Shown here: positions 17,119 through 25,402 of the stretch, piece after piece | Position numbering within the stretch: position 1 is the first letter of the stretch | Layout: the number at the start of each line of letters is the position of its first letter | Assembly: GCA_013002105.1 (NCBI GenBank) | Contig: JABDKS010000395.1 | Coordinates: 1 to 29,346 of the forward strand | Source: Pirellulaceae bacterium | Lineage (GTDB): Bacteria; Planctomycetota; Planctomycetia; Pirellulales; Pirellulaceae | Direction of reading: 5' to 3' | Length of the DNA: 29,346 bases | The notes under the pieces: generated by a model | The model's input: only the letters and a program-made list of their open reading frames with translations | Told to the model about the DNA's origin: nothing | Databases searched by the model: none | Made by a program: the position numbers and the translations under genes

Positions 17119-17894
17119 TCGCAACGCTGCTGCAATTCTCGGGGGATCATTTGGTGTTGGGCCTGCTGGTGCTGACGCGTTTAGCAGCATTGCTGACCGG
17201 GATGCCAAGTCTCCGTGCGTCGATACCGCGCCGCATCCAAATCGCGATGGGGCTGACCATTACCGCGATGCTGCTGCCTACGATCGCTGCGAGCCATCCT
17301 GGTGGGCTACCCGAACTGAGCCAATTACCCGATCTGGCCATCGCAATCGTCCGCGAAGCGCTGATTGGATTGTTGATCGGCACGACGATTCAGTTGATCA
17401 TCACCGGAATCCAACTCGGCGGCGAAGTCACCAGTACCAGCGGTTCGATGCAGATGGCGGCGACTGCCGATCCGGAAACCGGGCAAGCGATCCCAAGTTT
17501 GGCAAAATTCGTTGGTCTGCTCGTGATCGCCGTCCTGTTAGCTGCCGGCGGCCATCGGATGATTTTGAATGTCTTACTGGAAAGTTTTCACGCCATGCCT
17601 CCAGGCCGTGTGACATTCAACGATTCGATGATGAATTTGGTCATGGATCAATTGACCACCGCTATGGCAGCCGGGATTCGCGTCGCGGCTCCCGTCGTTG
17701 CGGCCTTGCTGTTAACCAATCTGGTCACCGGTTTAATCAGTCGCACGCTGCCGCAATTGAACGTCTTGGCGATCGGCCTGAGCATCAATGCACTGGCGTT
17801 GTTAGTGGTATCGGCCATCACGATCGGTTCAGCTGGCTTGATCTTTCAAGATGAATTAGTCGCCGCCGTCGATCGACTGGGCCAGCTTTGGTAA
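17115..17894 (+). CDS. fliR: Flagellar export gate protein FliR
   Basis: A 259-residue FliR, a polytopic export-gate subunit. The start is GTG at 17115, overlapping fliQ by 4 bp (GTGA) and preceded by AGGA at 17106-17109; the longer frame upstream reads as basic nonsense inside fliQ and is rejected. Family landmarks are LVLTRLAALLTGMPSL, IPRRIQIAMGLTITAMLLP, AIVREALIGLLIGTTIQLI, GGEVTSTSGSMQMAATADP and NVLAIGLSINALALLVVSA. flhB follows 20 bp downstream. Confidence 0.95.
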   Translation: MIATLLQFSGDHLVLGLLVLTRLAALLTGMPSLRASIPRRIQIAMGLTITAMLLPTIAASHPGGLPELSQLPDLAIAIVREALIGLLIGTTIQLIITGIQLGGEVTSTSGSMQMAATADPETGQAIPSLAKFVGLLVIAVLLAAGGHRMILNVLLESFHAMPPGRVTFNDSMMNLVMDQLTTAMAAGIRVAAPVVAALLLTNLVTGLISRTLPQLNVLAIGLSINALALLVVSAITIGSAGLIFQDELVAAVDRLGQLW

Positions 17895-17914
17895 CGAAAG
17901 GACGGTGACCAAAC

Positions 17915-18985
17915 ATGGCTGAATCGAGTGCGGACAAAAAGCATTCAGCGACCCAGAGACGGCGGCAACGTGCCAGAGAAGCCGGCCAAGTTGCCCGCAG
18001 CCAAGATTTATCGTCGGCCGTTCTATTACTCGCCGCCTTGGGAACGCTCTGGTTTTTTGGCGGTCACGCAGCCGAACACCTTGCGGCGGCGCTGGTCGAT
18101 GGAATTTCCGAAACTCAAATCCAGCCCTTGGCGATCGAAGATGCCAGCCACACGCTAACGCGTTCGACTGGTCGGTTGGCAATCGCGGCACTGCCGGTGC
18201 TAATCGCCATGATGATTACCGGTGTGTTGATCAACATCACGCAAACCGGTTTTTTGTTGCTGCCGGCCAAACTGGTGCCCTCACTTCAAAATATCAACCC
18301 CGTCACTGGGGCACAGCGAATCGCCTCACTACCGGCGCTGGCTCGGCTCGGTTTTGGATTGGTCAAAGTTGCCGCCGTCGCTACGGTCTCCTATGGGGCC
18401 CTTCGTCATTACGGCGACCGAGTCATGAACCTTGCTGCTCTAGAGGTTCCGCAGATCGCGAGAACGCTGTTTGACTGCTTGATGGGAACCTGCGTCGCGA
18501 TTGGCGGTGCGCTTTTTGTACTCGCACTAGCCGATTACGCGTTTCAACGTTGGAAAAACGAACGCGATCTGATGATGACCGACGAAGAACTAAAGCAGGA
18601 ACTTCGTGAGACCGAAGGTAATCCGGAGGTAAAGAATCGACGCAAGCAACTTTGGCGCACCGGATCCATCACGGCAGACCGATCTGCTGTCTTGTCGGCC
18701 GATGTGGTCGTCACCTCTGAGTCGGGTGTTGCGATTGCGATGCAGTACAACCCGATGACCATGGCCGCACCGGTCATTGTTGCCAAAGGCAGCGGAGACA
18801 CGGCAGACGCGATCCAATCGGCGGCCGATCGTAACGGAATCCCCGTCACTGAGCGAAGCCTGTTGGCGGAGCACCAATTTCGATACATGGACGTCGGGGC
18901 CGAAATTCCCGCCCAGCAGTACCAAGCGGTTGCCGACGTCCTCCGATCAACGCCTACTGCGGGCCAGTCGCGTGCAGCAGCCTAA
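17915..18985 (+). CDS. flhB: Flagellar export switch protein FlhB with a lost NPTH motif
   Basis: A 356-residue FlhB. The N-terminal membrane part begins with the usual basic stretch (ATQRRRQRAREAGQVARSQDL) and has four hydrophobic segments (near residues 30-50, 90-112, 145-165 and 185-208). The cytoplasmic part has MTDEELKQELRETEGNPEVKNRRKQ, as usual. The autocleavage site normally read as ADVVITNPTHYAVAL is here ADVVVTSESGVAIAM: residues 268-271 (18716-18727) are S-E-S-G in place of N-P-T-H, with no insertion or deletion, and the following YNPMTMAAPVIVAKG and VGAEIPAQQYQAVADVL are intact. The start is preceded by AAAGGA at 17897-17902. It follows fliR by 20 bp. The protein therefore looks full length but not self-cleaving. 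Confidence 0.93.
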   Translation: MAESSADKKHSATQRRRQRAREAGQVARSQDLSSAVLLLAALGTLWFFGGHAAEHLAAALVDGISETQIQPLAIEDASHTLTRSTGRLAIAALPVLIAMMITGVLINITQTGFLLLPAKLVPSLQNINPVTGAQRIASLPALARLGFGLVKVAAVATVSYGALRHYGDRVMNLAALEVPQIARTLFDCLMGTCVAIGGALFVLALADYAFQRWKNERDLMMTDEELKQELRETEGNPEVKNRRKQLWRTGSITADRSAVLSADVVVTSESGVAIAMQYNPMTMAAPVIVAKGSGDTADAIQSAADRNGIPVTERSLLAEHQFRYMDVGAEIPAQQYQAVADVLRSTPTAGQSRAAA

Positions 18986-19252
18986 CGGATTGGATCTTGC
19001 AGGTGCCTCCATCGCAGGCGCGAGCTGTCCTAGCAACGCCGCGTCAGAGAAGATCGTGGCCTGCGTGGAATCGCGAAATACCTTCGCGGGGCAGCCCGTC
19101 CCGACGTCGCTCGCGAAGCCGCAGCCGTCCGCCAAAACCGGGCTTTGAACCTTTAAAAACCTCTAAAACGGCCTCCCCGGTCCTGATTGCGACCTAAATT
19201 TCCGCGTTGTCTGCGTCTTTCAAAGACAAAACTACATCGCACTGGGAATATC

Positions 19253-21406
19253 GTGTCCAACCAATCCGCACTATCCGTACAGACCGAACCAACAACCGCT
19301 CGCTCTCCGATAGACGGTCGCGCCACCATTGGGAATCAATCCATCCTTTGGTTTGCCGCCACCACCTTGATCGGCGCGTTCCTGGTCTTTCAAGTCCAAC
19401 CGATCATCAGCAAATGCGTTCTGCCTTGGTTCGGCGGAACACCGGCCGTTTGGACGACTTGCATGCTGTTTTTTCAGGTCTTGTTGTTTGGCGGTTACCT
19501 GTACGCTCACCTGCTGCGAACGTTTTTTCGACCAGCCGCCCAAGGGGTCATTCACCTGGTGTTACTCGCTAACGCAGCGATGCTGCTGCCGATTGAACCC
19601 TCGGATGCATGGAAACCGATCGGCAACGAATCACCAACCATTTATCTGCTTTGGATGCTGGGCGTTCATGTTGGATTGCCGTACTTTGTACTCTCCAGCA
19701 CGGGGCCACTCGTTCAAGCATGGCTTAGCTACCGCGACAATAGCGACCGCGTTTATCGCTTGTATGCATTGTCCAACGCGGGTTCTCTCGTCGCGTTGTT
19801 AAGTTATCCGTTCGTGGTCGAACCGGTGTTATCGGTCACCAATCAGTCGATCGTTTGGTCACTCGTATTCTGTTTGTTTGTGTTGGTTCAGGGGACGGTC
19901 GCTATCGGCCTATTCCGCGTGAAAGCCAAAACAATCGATCACGACACCAACGAATCATCTCAACCAAACACAGCGTCATCCGAGCCAACGTGCGTCGTTC
20001 CCTCGTGGCCGACTCGGTTGACTTGGGTGGCGCTCCCGGCTTTGGCATCGACGATGCTGCTGGTGGTCACTAATCACGTTTGCCAAGACGTCGCGGTGAT
20101 CCCGTTTCTGTGGGTGCTACCACTGAGCCTGTATCTGGTCAGTTTTATCGTCTGCTTTGACTCGCCCCAATGGTACAAACCCAAATGGATTGCCGCGGCG
20201 ACCCTGGTTGCGATCGGGATGATCCAAACCAAAGAACTCTTGCCGGGCAGCGTTCAGTTGATCGCCGAAGCATCGTGCTACATGCTGATGCTTCTGGGCG
20301 TCTGCTTGCTGTGCCACGGTGAAGTTGCACGGGTGAAGCCGCGTGCGGATTTGCTGACTCAGTACTATGCGCTGCTATCGGCCGGCGGCGCAATTGGAGG
20401 TCTGATCGTCGCTGTTTTTTGTCCGATGTTCCTGAACAGTTTTGCTGAATTGCCATTCACACTTTCGCTGGTCACAGCGTTGACGTTCTTGCTGTTTTTT
20501 GCCTGCCAAGGCTGGCGTGACACGCAGTATGACTGGTCGGCCGCACGACGCCTCAGTTTTGCCGCGGTCATCTTGATGGTGGCTCCGTTCGTTACTTTGC
20601 TGATTACGTCCAACGACAATACGATCACTTCGGAACGCAATTTCTTTGGCGTACTGCGTGTCGAACAGGACGAAATTGGCATCAGCCTGGTCCACGGCAG
20701 CACGATCCACGGAATGCAACGACTTGGTGAAAACTCCGGCGAGCCAACCACCTACTACGGTCGCCAAAGCGGTGTCGGGCAAACCATCCGCGCGATGCAA
20801 GAGACCGATGACAACGTGAAAATTGGTGTCGTTGGCTTGGGCTGTGGCGTGCTGGCCACCTATGGACGCCCCAACGATGAATTCGACATGATCGAGATCA
20901 ATCCCGCTGTCGTGGACATCGCTAACAAGCACTTCACCTTCATGGCCGACTGTCCGTCAACGATTCGCAATCACTTGGGTGATGGACGTTTGGTGCTGGA
21001 GCGAATGTCCGAGTCAAAGTTTGATCTCTTGGTATTGGATGCGTTCAGCAGCGACGCCATTCCGGCTCACCTGCTAACACGAGAGGCGGTCGCTCTGTAT
21101 CAAGATCGCCTGGCAACAAATGGTGTCTTGGCCGTTCACGTATCCAACAACCATTTGGATCTGGTCCCATTGGTCCACAATCTGGCATGCGATGCTGCCA
21201 TGACAAGCCGCGTCGTCCGTGCTGGTGGTAATGCCACGCTGGGAACCAAGCATTCGACTTGGATGTTGATTGGCGACGGTGACAATCCTCTTTGGAAGCA
21301 TCCCGCGATAGCAAACGGCGAAGTCGCCACTGCGGCTGAATTAGCGGACGCACCGCTTTGGACCGACCAACGTCACAACCTGGTCAGCGTCCTGCGCTTG
21401 TGGTGA
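19253..21406 (+). CDS. Membrane-fused spermidine-synthase-like protein
   Basis: A 717-residue protein of the 'fused MFS/spermidine synthase' type. The N-terminal two thirds contain about eleven or more membrane segments (FAATTLIGAFLVFQVQPI, TTCMLFFQVLLFGGYLYAHLL, and on to about residue 455). The C-terminal 220 residues form a methyltransferase-like fold: IGVVGLGCGVLATYG (motif I), FDMIEINPAVVDIA (acidic strand 2 end), LGDGRLVLERM, and DLLVLDAFSSDAIPAHLLT. The polyamine-synthase aspartates are partly kept, but the true product is not known. The GTG at 19253 with GGGA just before it is the chosen start; the frame is open to a TTG at 19187. It follows flhB after 267 bp, in which I see no gene, and has no clear link to flagella. 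Confidence 0.88.
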   Translation: MSNQSALSVQTEPTTARSPIDGRATIGNQSILWFAATTLIGAFLVFQVQPIISKCVLPWFGGTPAVWTTCMLFFQVLLFGGYLYAHLLRTFFRPAAQGVIHLVLLANAAMLLPIEPSDAWKPIGNESPTIYLLWMLGVHVGLPYFVLSSTGPLVQAWLSYRDNSDRVYRLYALSNAGSLVALLSYPFVVEPVLSVTNQSIVWSLVFCLFVLVQGTVAIGLFRVKAKTIDHDTNESSQPNTASSEPTCVVPSWPTRLTWVALPALASTMLLVVTNHVCQDVAVIPFLWVLPLSLYLVSFIVCFDSPQWYKPKWIAAATLVAIGMIQTKELLPGSVQLIAEASCYMLMLLGVCLLCHGEVARVKPRADLLTQYYALLSAGGAIGGLIVAVFCPMFLNSFAELPFTLSLVTALTFLLFFACQGWRDTQYDWSAARRLSFAAVILMVAPFVTLLITSNDNTITSERNFFGVLRVEQDEIGISLVHGSTIHGMQRLGENSGEPTTYYGRQSGVGQTIRAMQETDDNVKIGVVGLGCGVLATYGRPNDEFDMIEINPAVVDIANKHFTFMADCPSTIRNHLGDGRLVLERMSESKFDLLVLDAFSSDAIPAHLLTREAVALYQDRLATNGVLAVHVSNNHLDLVPLVHNLACDAAMTSRVVRAGGNATLGTKHSTWMLIGDGDNPLWKHPAIANGEVATAAELADAPLWTDQRHNLVSVLRLW

Positions 21407-21453
21407 CCCGGCTCCGGGGTCGAAACGGCGGCCTGAGCCAAGCGTCGGTCGGA

Positions 21454-21582
21454 TCGCCAGGTTCTGGGGTCGCCAGGTTCTGGGGTCGTCAGAGTCGCGA
21501 GTCGTCAGGGTCTGACTCGTCAGGTTCTGGGGCTCGTCAGGTTCTGGGGCTCGTCAGGTTTTGGGCCCCCAGGTTCTGGGCG
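21454..21582. repeat. Tandem repeat with a TCGTCAGGTTCTGGGG-like unit
   Basis: About eight units of 15-17 bp. Near-identical copies lie at 21454-21469 and 21470-21485 (TCGCCAGGTTCTGGGG), and at 21517-21533 and 21534-21550 (TCGTCAGGTTCTGGGGC), with more divergent ones between and after. A degenerate unit is also seen just after the stop codon, near 21409-21424. The unit has a small dyad (CCAG / CTGG). Confidence 0.85.
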
Positions 21583-21757
21583 GTCAATGGATTGGCCCAT
21601 TGGTCGATTAGCGTCCGCCAGCGATTCGAGTCCCCATCGGTATGCAAACATCTCCCGAAATGCCTCTCCAAACCGCCCTTGCTCTCTGTTTCACGCGTTT
21701 GCTACTTTCCGCATGATCCAAAACCCCAGGTGTGCAAGTTTTTTTGTGACATTGGGC

Positions 21758-21785
21758 TGAAGTCCGCGTGGCGAGCTGTCGATAA
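21758..21785 (+). promoter_or_regulatory. Candidate sigma-28 promoter for flgM
   Basis: TGAAGTCC (21758-21765) and GTCGATAA (21778-21785) resemble the sigma-28 (FliA) elements TAAAGTTT and GCCGATAA, with 5 and 7 of 8 matching bases and a 12-base spacer instead of 11. It points toward flgM, about 250 bp away. This is a pattern match only. Confidence 0.3.
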
Positions 21786-22041
21786 CTTCATTGTTTCCGT
21801 CCGCTTCGCGCTGATAAAAGTCTCTTTATCGCTTACGGATTGCATCCTGGGACAAGGATTGCGGCGCTGACGACCGACACGGAAACGGTCATTTTGCATC
21901 AAATCACATTGGTTTAGTGCATAAGACCCGGTCATATTGTCGCGCTACCACATCCATCTTTTCAGCCAGGACTGGTCTCCATCGGGGGCCGTTGCCGGGA
22001 AGGTTGGAAGTTACCCGTCCCAACTGGGAGCAATTCGAATT

Positions 22042-22344
22042 ATGCAAATTTACGGACCGTTTCGAGTTTCTACCGCTCAAAACACCCCTGGTGTTCAGCG
22101 AAATCAAACTCAGCAGCCCACCAAAGCCGCTGAGCCCAATCGCCTGACGCAACCCGCTGATGAACTCGACCTGTCCTCCGCATCTGCGGGAGTCAATCGA
22201 ATGGACGAAGCCACCGCTGTAACCGGTGGCGATATTCGCATCGATCGGGTGGCCGAAATTCGCCGTCAAATCGCCGATGGTGTCTACGAGACCGCCGAAA
22301 AGATGGACGCTGCCCTCGAGAATATTCTCGACCAGTACGCTTAA
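22042..22344 (+). CDS. flgM: Anti-sigma-28 factor FlgM
   Basis: A 100-residue FlgM of the planctomycete type. The N-terminus MQIYGPFRV is characteristic, followed by a long polar, probably disordered region, and the C-terminal sigma-binding region DRVAEIRRQIADGVYETAEKM followed by DAALENIL, where RVAEIR and the G-Y/Y-x segment are the family signature. The start at ATG 22042 is preceded by GGGAG at 22026-22030; the frame is open further upstream but that part lacks homology to the family. FlgM binds and inhibits sigma-28 until the hook-basal body is complete and FlgM is exported. It lies 3 kb behind flhB, separated by the spermidine-synthase-like gene. Confidence 0.88.
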   Translation: MQIYGPFRVSTAQNTPGVQRNQTQQPTKAAEPNRLTQPADELDLSSASAGVNRMDEATAVTGGDIRIDRVAEIRRQIADGVYETAEKMDAALENILDQYA

Positions 22345-22554
22345 TGCGGCCTAAACACTCGGTCTTGATGCATTCGATCGAGCCTCCAGGCACCCTGAAC
22401 TTAGTCGATTCGAGCCGTCAGTGATGGCGGCAAAGGTCGCTTGTGCTTGCCATTTGGATAGAATGGGTAGATGTCGCGATGGGTTCGCACCCAATTGAGT
22501 TACGATCCTGGCTCACAACCTGACCTCTGTCAGTTGGTCGTGTTCGGATCACAG

Positions 22555-23106
22555 ATGATGCGATGCCCGACCTCTATCACGCCCGATCAGCCTTCGGTTT
22601 CATCCTTGTCCAACGGTCAACCGCTACCGCCCGTCGATGTTGCCCTCTCGCCGCAAGAACGGTTCGAGGAGTACCTGCAATCACGCGGTTTGCGTCAGAC
22701 CAGCCAACGCAAATTCTTAATTGCCGAAGTCTTTCGGGCGCACGATCATTTCGATGCCGACGAACTGATGGAACGTTTGCCCCGCAAGGGCGAAGACAAC
22801 TATGTCAGTGCAGCGACCGTTTATCGCACTTTGCGAGAATTCGTCGACGCTGGATTGCTGAAATGTTTTCAACTGGACGGACGGACCGTTTACGACTTTG
22901 ACTACGGTTATCCCCAACACGACCACCTGTACTGTACGCGGTGTCGCAAACTGATCGAGTTTCAAAGTGACGAGTTGATCAAGCTCAGAAACCAAGTTGC
23001 CGCAGAAGAAGGCTTCCGCGTATCGGCACATCGTTTCATTGTTCAAGGTGTTTGTCGCGAATGCACCAAGAGTCGCCGCAAAAAACGTAAACAAGACCTG
23101 GTGTAG
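22555..23106 (+). CDS. Fur-family metal-dependent transcription regulator
   Basis: A 183-residue Fur-family protein. The winged-helix DNA-binding part includes GLRQTSQRKFLIAEVF, HDHFDADELMERL and YVSAATVYRTLREFVDAGLL; the metal-binding dimer part has QHDHLYCTRCRKLIEF and the second CxxC in GVCRECTK, which together make the structural zinc site. The first 35-40 residues are poorly conserved, and ATG 22558 or even a downstream start is possible. The frame is open from 22471. Whether it is a Fur, Zur or PerR type cannot be read from the sequence. A stem-loop follows 11 bases after its stop. No neighbouring metal-uptake gene is seen. Confidence 0.9.
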   Translation: MMRCPTSITPDQPSVSSLSNGQPLPPVDVALSPQERFEEYLQSRGLRQTSQRKFLIAEVFRAHDHFDADELMERLPRKGEDNYVSAATVYRTLREFVDAGLLKCFQLDGRTVYDFDYGYPQHDHLYCTRCRKLIEFQSDELIKLRNQVAAEEGFRVSAHRFIVQGVCRECTKSRRKKRKQDLV

Positions 23107-23117
23107 CCGGCCGAAAT

Positions 23118-23143
23118 CGCGATCGTTTCTTGTTTCGATCGCG
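23118..23143 (+). terminator. Stem-loop after the Fur gene
   Basis: CGCGATCG (23118-23125) pairs perfectly with CGATCGCG (23136-23143) around a 10-base loop TTTCTTGTTT, starting 11 bases after the stop codon. There is no T tract after the stem, so if it stops transcription it is not a classical intrinsic terminator. Confidence 0.5.
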
Positions 23144-23169
23144 CACATTGGTCGTTAATGTGGGTTCGT

Positions 23170-23185
23170 CGTAGGCCAGGACCTG
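23170..23185. repeat. Half copy of the nested palindromic repeat
   Basis: CGTAGGCCAGGACCTG is identical to the first 16 bases of the outer arm of the repeats at 1-46 and 7305-7362 (copy 2 has T at the sixth base). The following bases (ACGTGGC instead of TCCTGGC) diverge and no second arm follows, so it looks like a decayed remnant. Confidence 0.75.
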
Positions 23186-23240
23186 ACGTGGCGCGACTTT
23201 GCCGATCGCAGCTCCCACCTAACAAAGATCTCAAAGTGCT

Positions 23241-23666
23241 CTAGGCCGGACGGATCTGTTGCAAGATAGCTGCGAAAACCAGTTCGTTTTCATCGAAATC
23301 GCGGCTTTCGGCTTGAATCTGCACCACCAGCGTTTCGCCGGTGGCCTTCAACAAAACGACCCGCGAGACAATCAGTAGATCGAGATAATAAAACCGCATC
23401 TCCGCGGCTCGTTCGCCACGGCTAGCTCCCTCCAACGTGACATCTTCCACCTCGACTTCGTTGTATTCCGCTTTGATAGTATCCGCTATCTTCGCAATGA
23501 CTTCGTCATCGTCGAGGCCTTCGTTTTCGACTTCGATCGCAAAAAATCCCCCGCTGGGCATATCCAGCGTCATACCGTTGTCGCCCTCGTCTTCGGCGCG
23601 CTGAGCCACCGTCCAATTGTCGGGATAGAGGAATTTGATTCCGAACGATTCAAAAGTAGCTGGCAC
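23241..23666 (-). CDS. PsbP/DcrB-like small protein
   Basis: A 141-residue soluble protein with a GTG start at 23666. The pattern FLYPDNWTVAQRAEDEG, then GGFFAIEVENEG, an acidic helix EVIAKIADTIKAEYNEVEVEDV and the strands AEMRFYYLDLLIVSRVVLL and ETLVVQIQAESRDFDENE, resembles the PsbP/DcrB/LpqN fold. The role is unknown. There is no clear signal peptide. It is divergent from the TPR gene, with 176 bp between them. Confidence 0.75.
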   Translation of the reverse strand: MPATFESFGIKFLYPDNWTVAQRAEDEGDNGMTLDMPSGGFFAIEVENEGLDDDEVIAKIADTIKAEYNEVEVEDVTLEGASRGERAAEMRFYYLDLLIVSRVVLLKATGETLVVQIQAESRDFDENELVFAAILQQIRPA

Positions 23667-23842
23667 GGTGGATTTTGTTTTTCACGAGCAACAGTCGGTC
23701 GCGTCACGCTTGACGCCGAATCCTACTTGCTATCACAAGTCGGCCTGAACCGCAAACCGGCTTGAAAGCTTGGGCGATCTTCGCATCGTTGCGTCACCAG
23801 TAACATTGCGTCGAGTGCCGCATTTTTGCTACTCAATGCAGT

Positions 23843-24781
23843 ATGTCTCGTCCTGATTTCAAGCCGTTCTTAGTGGCAATGGTCGCCTTGTTTGCGATCA
23901 TGGATTCGGGATGCCGCGCGATCAGTCGAATCGGCGAAAGCCGCCAGTCGATCGCGGCACGTCGATTGTCCCGCCAGGGATTACAGGCGATGCACGATGG
24001 TAAATGGGGAATCGCCGAAAACCTCTTCACCAACGCCTTGGACGTATCCAGTTCAGATGATCGCGCACACCGTGGACTGGCTGAATCGCTCTGGCAACGA
24101 GGCGAGCGCGAAGCAGCGATCAAGCACATGGAGAACGCAGTCCGTCTGAGCGCCAGCGATCCCAAACTCGTCCAGCGACTCGGAAGGATGTATTTCGAGG
24201 TCGGACGGCTACACGAAGCGCATCAACAAAGCGTTTCGCTGCTGGAGTCCGAACGGAACTCCGCGGAAGTTTGGGCTTTGCGTGGTGACTGCCTCAATGC
24301 ACAAGGGAATTACGACGAAGCACTTCCGGCGTACCACCGGGCGTTGGCGTTGCGACCGGACTATCCCGAAGTCCAGATGCAGGCGGCAGAGATCTACCGT
24401 ATTCAAGGTCGCTACGACCGACTGTTGGCGACACTCGATCGTCTGCAAGAAGGACTCGGCGGTATCGAGATCCCCGCTCGTGCCGACATGCTGCGAGGAA
24501 TCGCGATGCGGCAACTGGGCCAGCACCAGGAAGCTAGACGCTGTTTCGCCAGGGCCGCGACCAAAAACCCAAATGATGCGGACCCACATTTGCAAATTGC
24601 ATCGCTGTGTTTGGACAAGGGAGACGTGCAGTCGGCGCGCGACTCGGTCGAAGTCGCGATTCAATTGGATCCCATCGCCGTCCGCGACGGACGATGGGTC
24701 GAACAACTCGAAAACCACCCCCAATGTCTTTCCGAGCGGGCCTTGCCGATCGATAACGCTGCAAGTTCGACGATGCGTTGA
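23843..24781 (+). CDS. TPR-repeat protein, exported
   Basis: A 312-residue protein with about seven tetratricopeptide repeats between residues 40 and 285 (for example AIKHMENAVRLSASDP, WALRGDCLNAQGNYDEALPAYHRALALRPDYP, EARRCFARAATKNPNDADP and DSVEVAIQLDPIAV). The N-terminus has a hydrophobic segment (FLVAMVALFAIMDSGC) that fits a lipoprotein signal with cleavage before the Cys, although the -3 residue Asp is unusual for a lipobox. Such proteins serve as scaffolds for protein-protein contacts, often in the periplasm. The 268-bp spacer after it holds no gene I can support. Confidence 0.88.
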   Translation: MSRPDFKPFLVAMVALFAIMDSGCRAISRIGESRQSIAARRLSRQGLQAMHDGKWGIAENLFTNALDVSSSDDRAHRGLAESLWQRGEREAAIKHMENAVRLSASDPKLVQRLGRMYFEVGRLHEAHQQSVSLLESERNSAEVWALRGDCLNAQGNYDEALPAYHRALALRPDYPEVQMQAAEIYRIQGRYDRLLATLDRLQEGLGGIEIPARADMLRGIAMRQLGQHQEARRCFARAATKNPNDADPHLQIASLCLDKGDVQSARDSVEVAIQLDPIAVRDGRWVEQLENHPQCLSERALPIDNAASSTMR

Positions 24782-25049
24782 TCCACGATCGATTATCAGG
24801 ATATTGCCGGTTGCAACGATCGCCAAACCGATAGTGGAATCGTCGTCGAAGTGATAAAAACGCACGCCTGTGACGTCAAAAGCACTGCCAAACGCCCGTC
24901 AAGTGGCCAGCGTGGCGATCGAAGGCAGAAAACCATACGCAGGTTGCCGACCGACACGCCGTTTGTGACCTAGGGTTTCACCGAGCCTCCTTTTAGCCGA
25001 CACAGTCGTCGACTACGAGCAAAGCCCCAATCCTGCTGACGGATACTCC

Positions 25050-25337
25050 ATGTCATCTTCGAATCTTTCCAGTACTAACAGCACATCACCCGCGTCCAGT
25101 TTTGTCGTTGGGCCGGGAGCGGTTACCAATTCGTTCTTAGATCGGCGGTCCACTATTGAATCGTCCGGATCGAGTGAGCGACGACAATTCGGAAGCGCTC
25201 ACACTGGATTGTCCGATGCCGGTCGCGAATTGGCCCTTGCCATCGACCAGTACAAACTGAACCATCATCGTCGCTACATCACCTGTGATGAAATGCTATC
25301 CGTGCTGACCGATTTGGGTTACACACGCAGCGAATAA
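25050..25337 (+). CDS. Small hypothetical protein
   Basis: A 95-residue protein. The first 50 residues are rich in Ser and Thr and probably disordered; the C-terminal part (GRELALAIDQYKLNHHRRYITCDEMLSVLTDLGYTRSE) looks like a short helical unit, similar to small planctomycete proteins of unknown role. CGGA lies 9 bases before the ATG. It is convergent to the CNNM operon, with a 65-bp gap. Confidence 0.7.
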   Translation: MSSSNLSSTNSTSPASSFVVGPGAVTNSFLDRRSTIESSGSSERRQFGSAHTGLSDAGRELALAIDQYKLNHHRRYITCDEMLSVLTDLGYTRSE

Positions 25338-25402
25338 GGCGACGACTGAGTATCTGATCCAAGTGGCAGCCGCCGTCGTTCTGACGTCGCTGTTGGAGCC
25401 CA

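Larger units (their letters stand above)
21407..22041. other. 635-bp noncoding stretch before flgM
   Basis: I see no convincing gene here. It holds a GC-rich tandem repeat at its left end (21454-21582), a candidate sigma-28 promoter (21758-21785), and an inverted repeat GATAAA / TTTATC (21813-21818 and 21825-21830). The open frame across 21358-21870 has an unlikely composition and overlaps the end of the preceding gene. Confidence 0.6.

Noticed and set aside
21454..21582. Possible CRISPR-like array
   Set aside because: Units of 15-17 bp are in direct contact without spacers of constant length, and no cas gene is near.
21358..21870. A 170-residue open frame
   Set aside because: It overlaps the end of the spermidine-synthase-like gene and runs through the tandem repeat; the composition is low-complexity and shows no domain.
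24209..24865. A 218-residue open frame on the minus strand
   Set aside because: It is antisense to the TPR gene, whose repeats are clear, and it shows no recognisable family.
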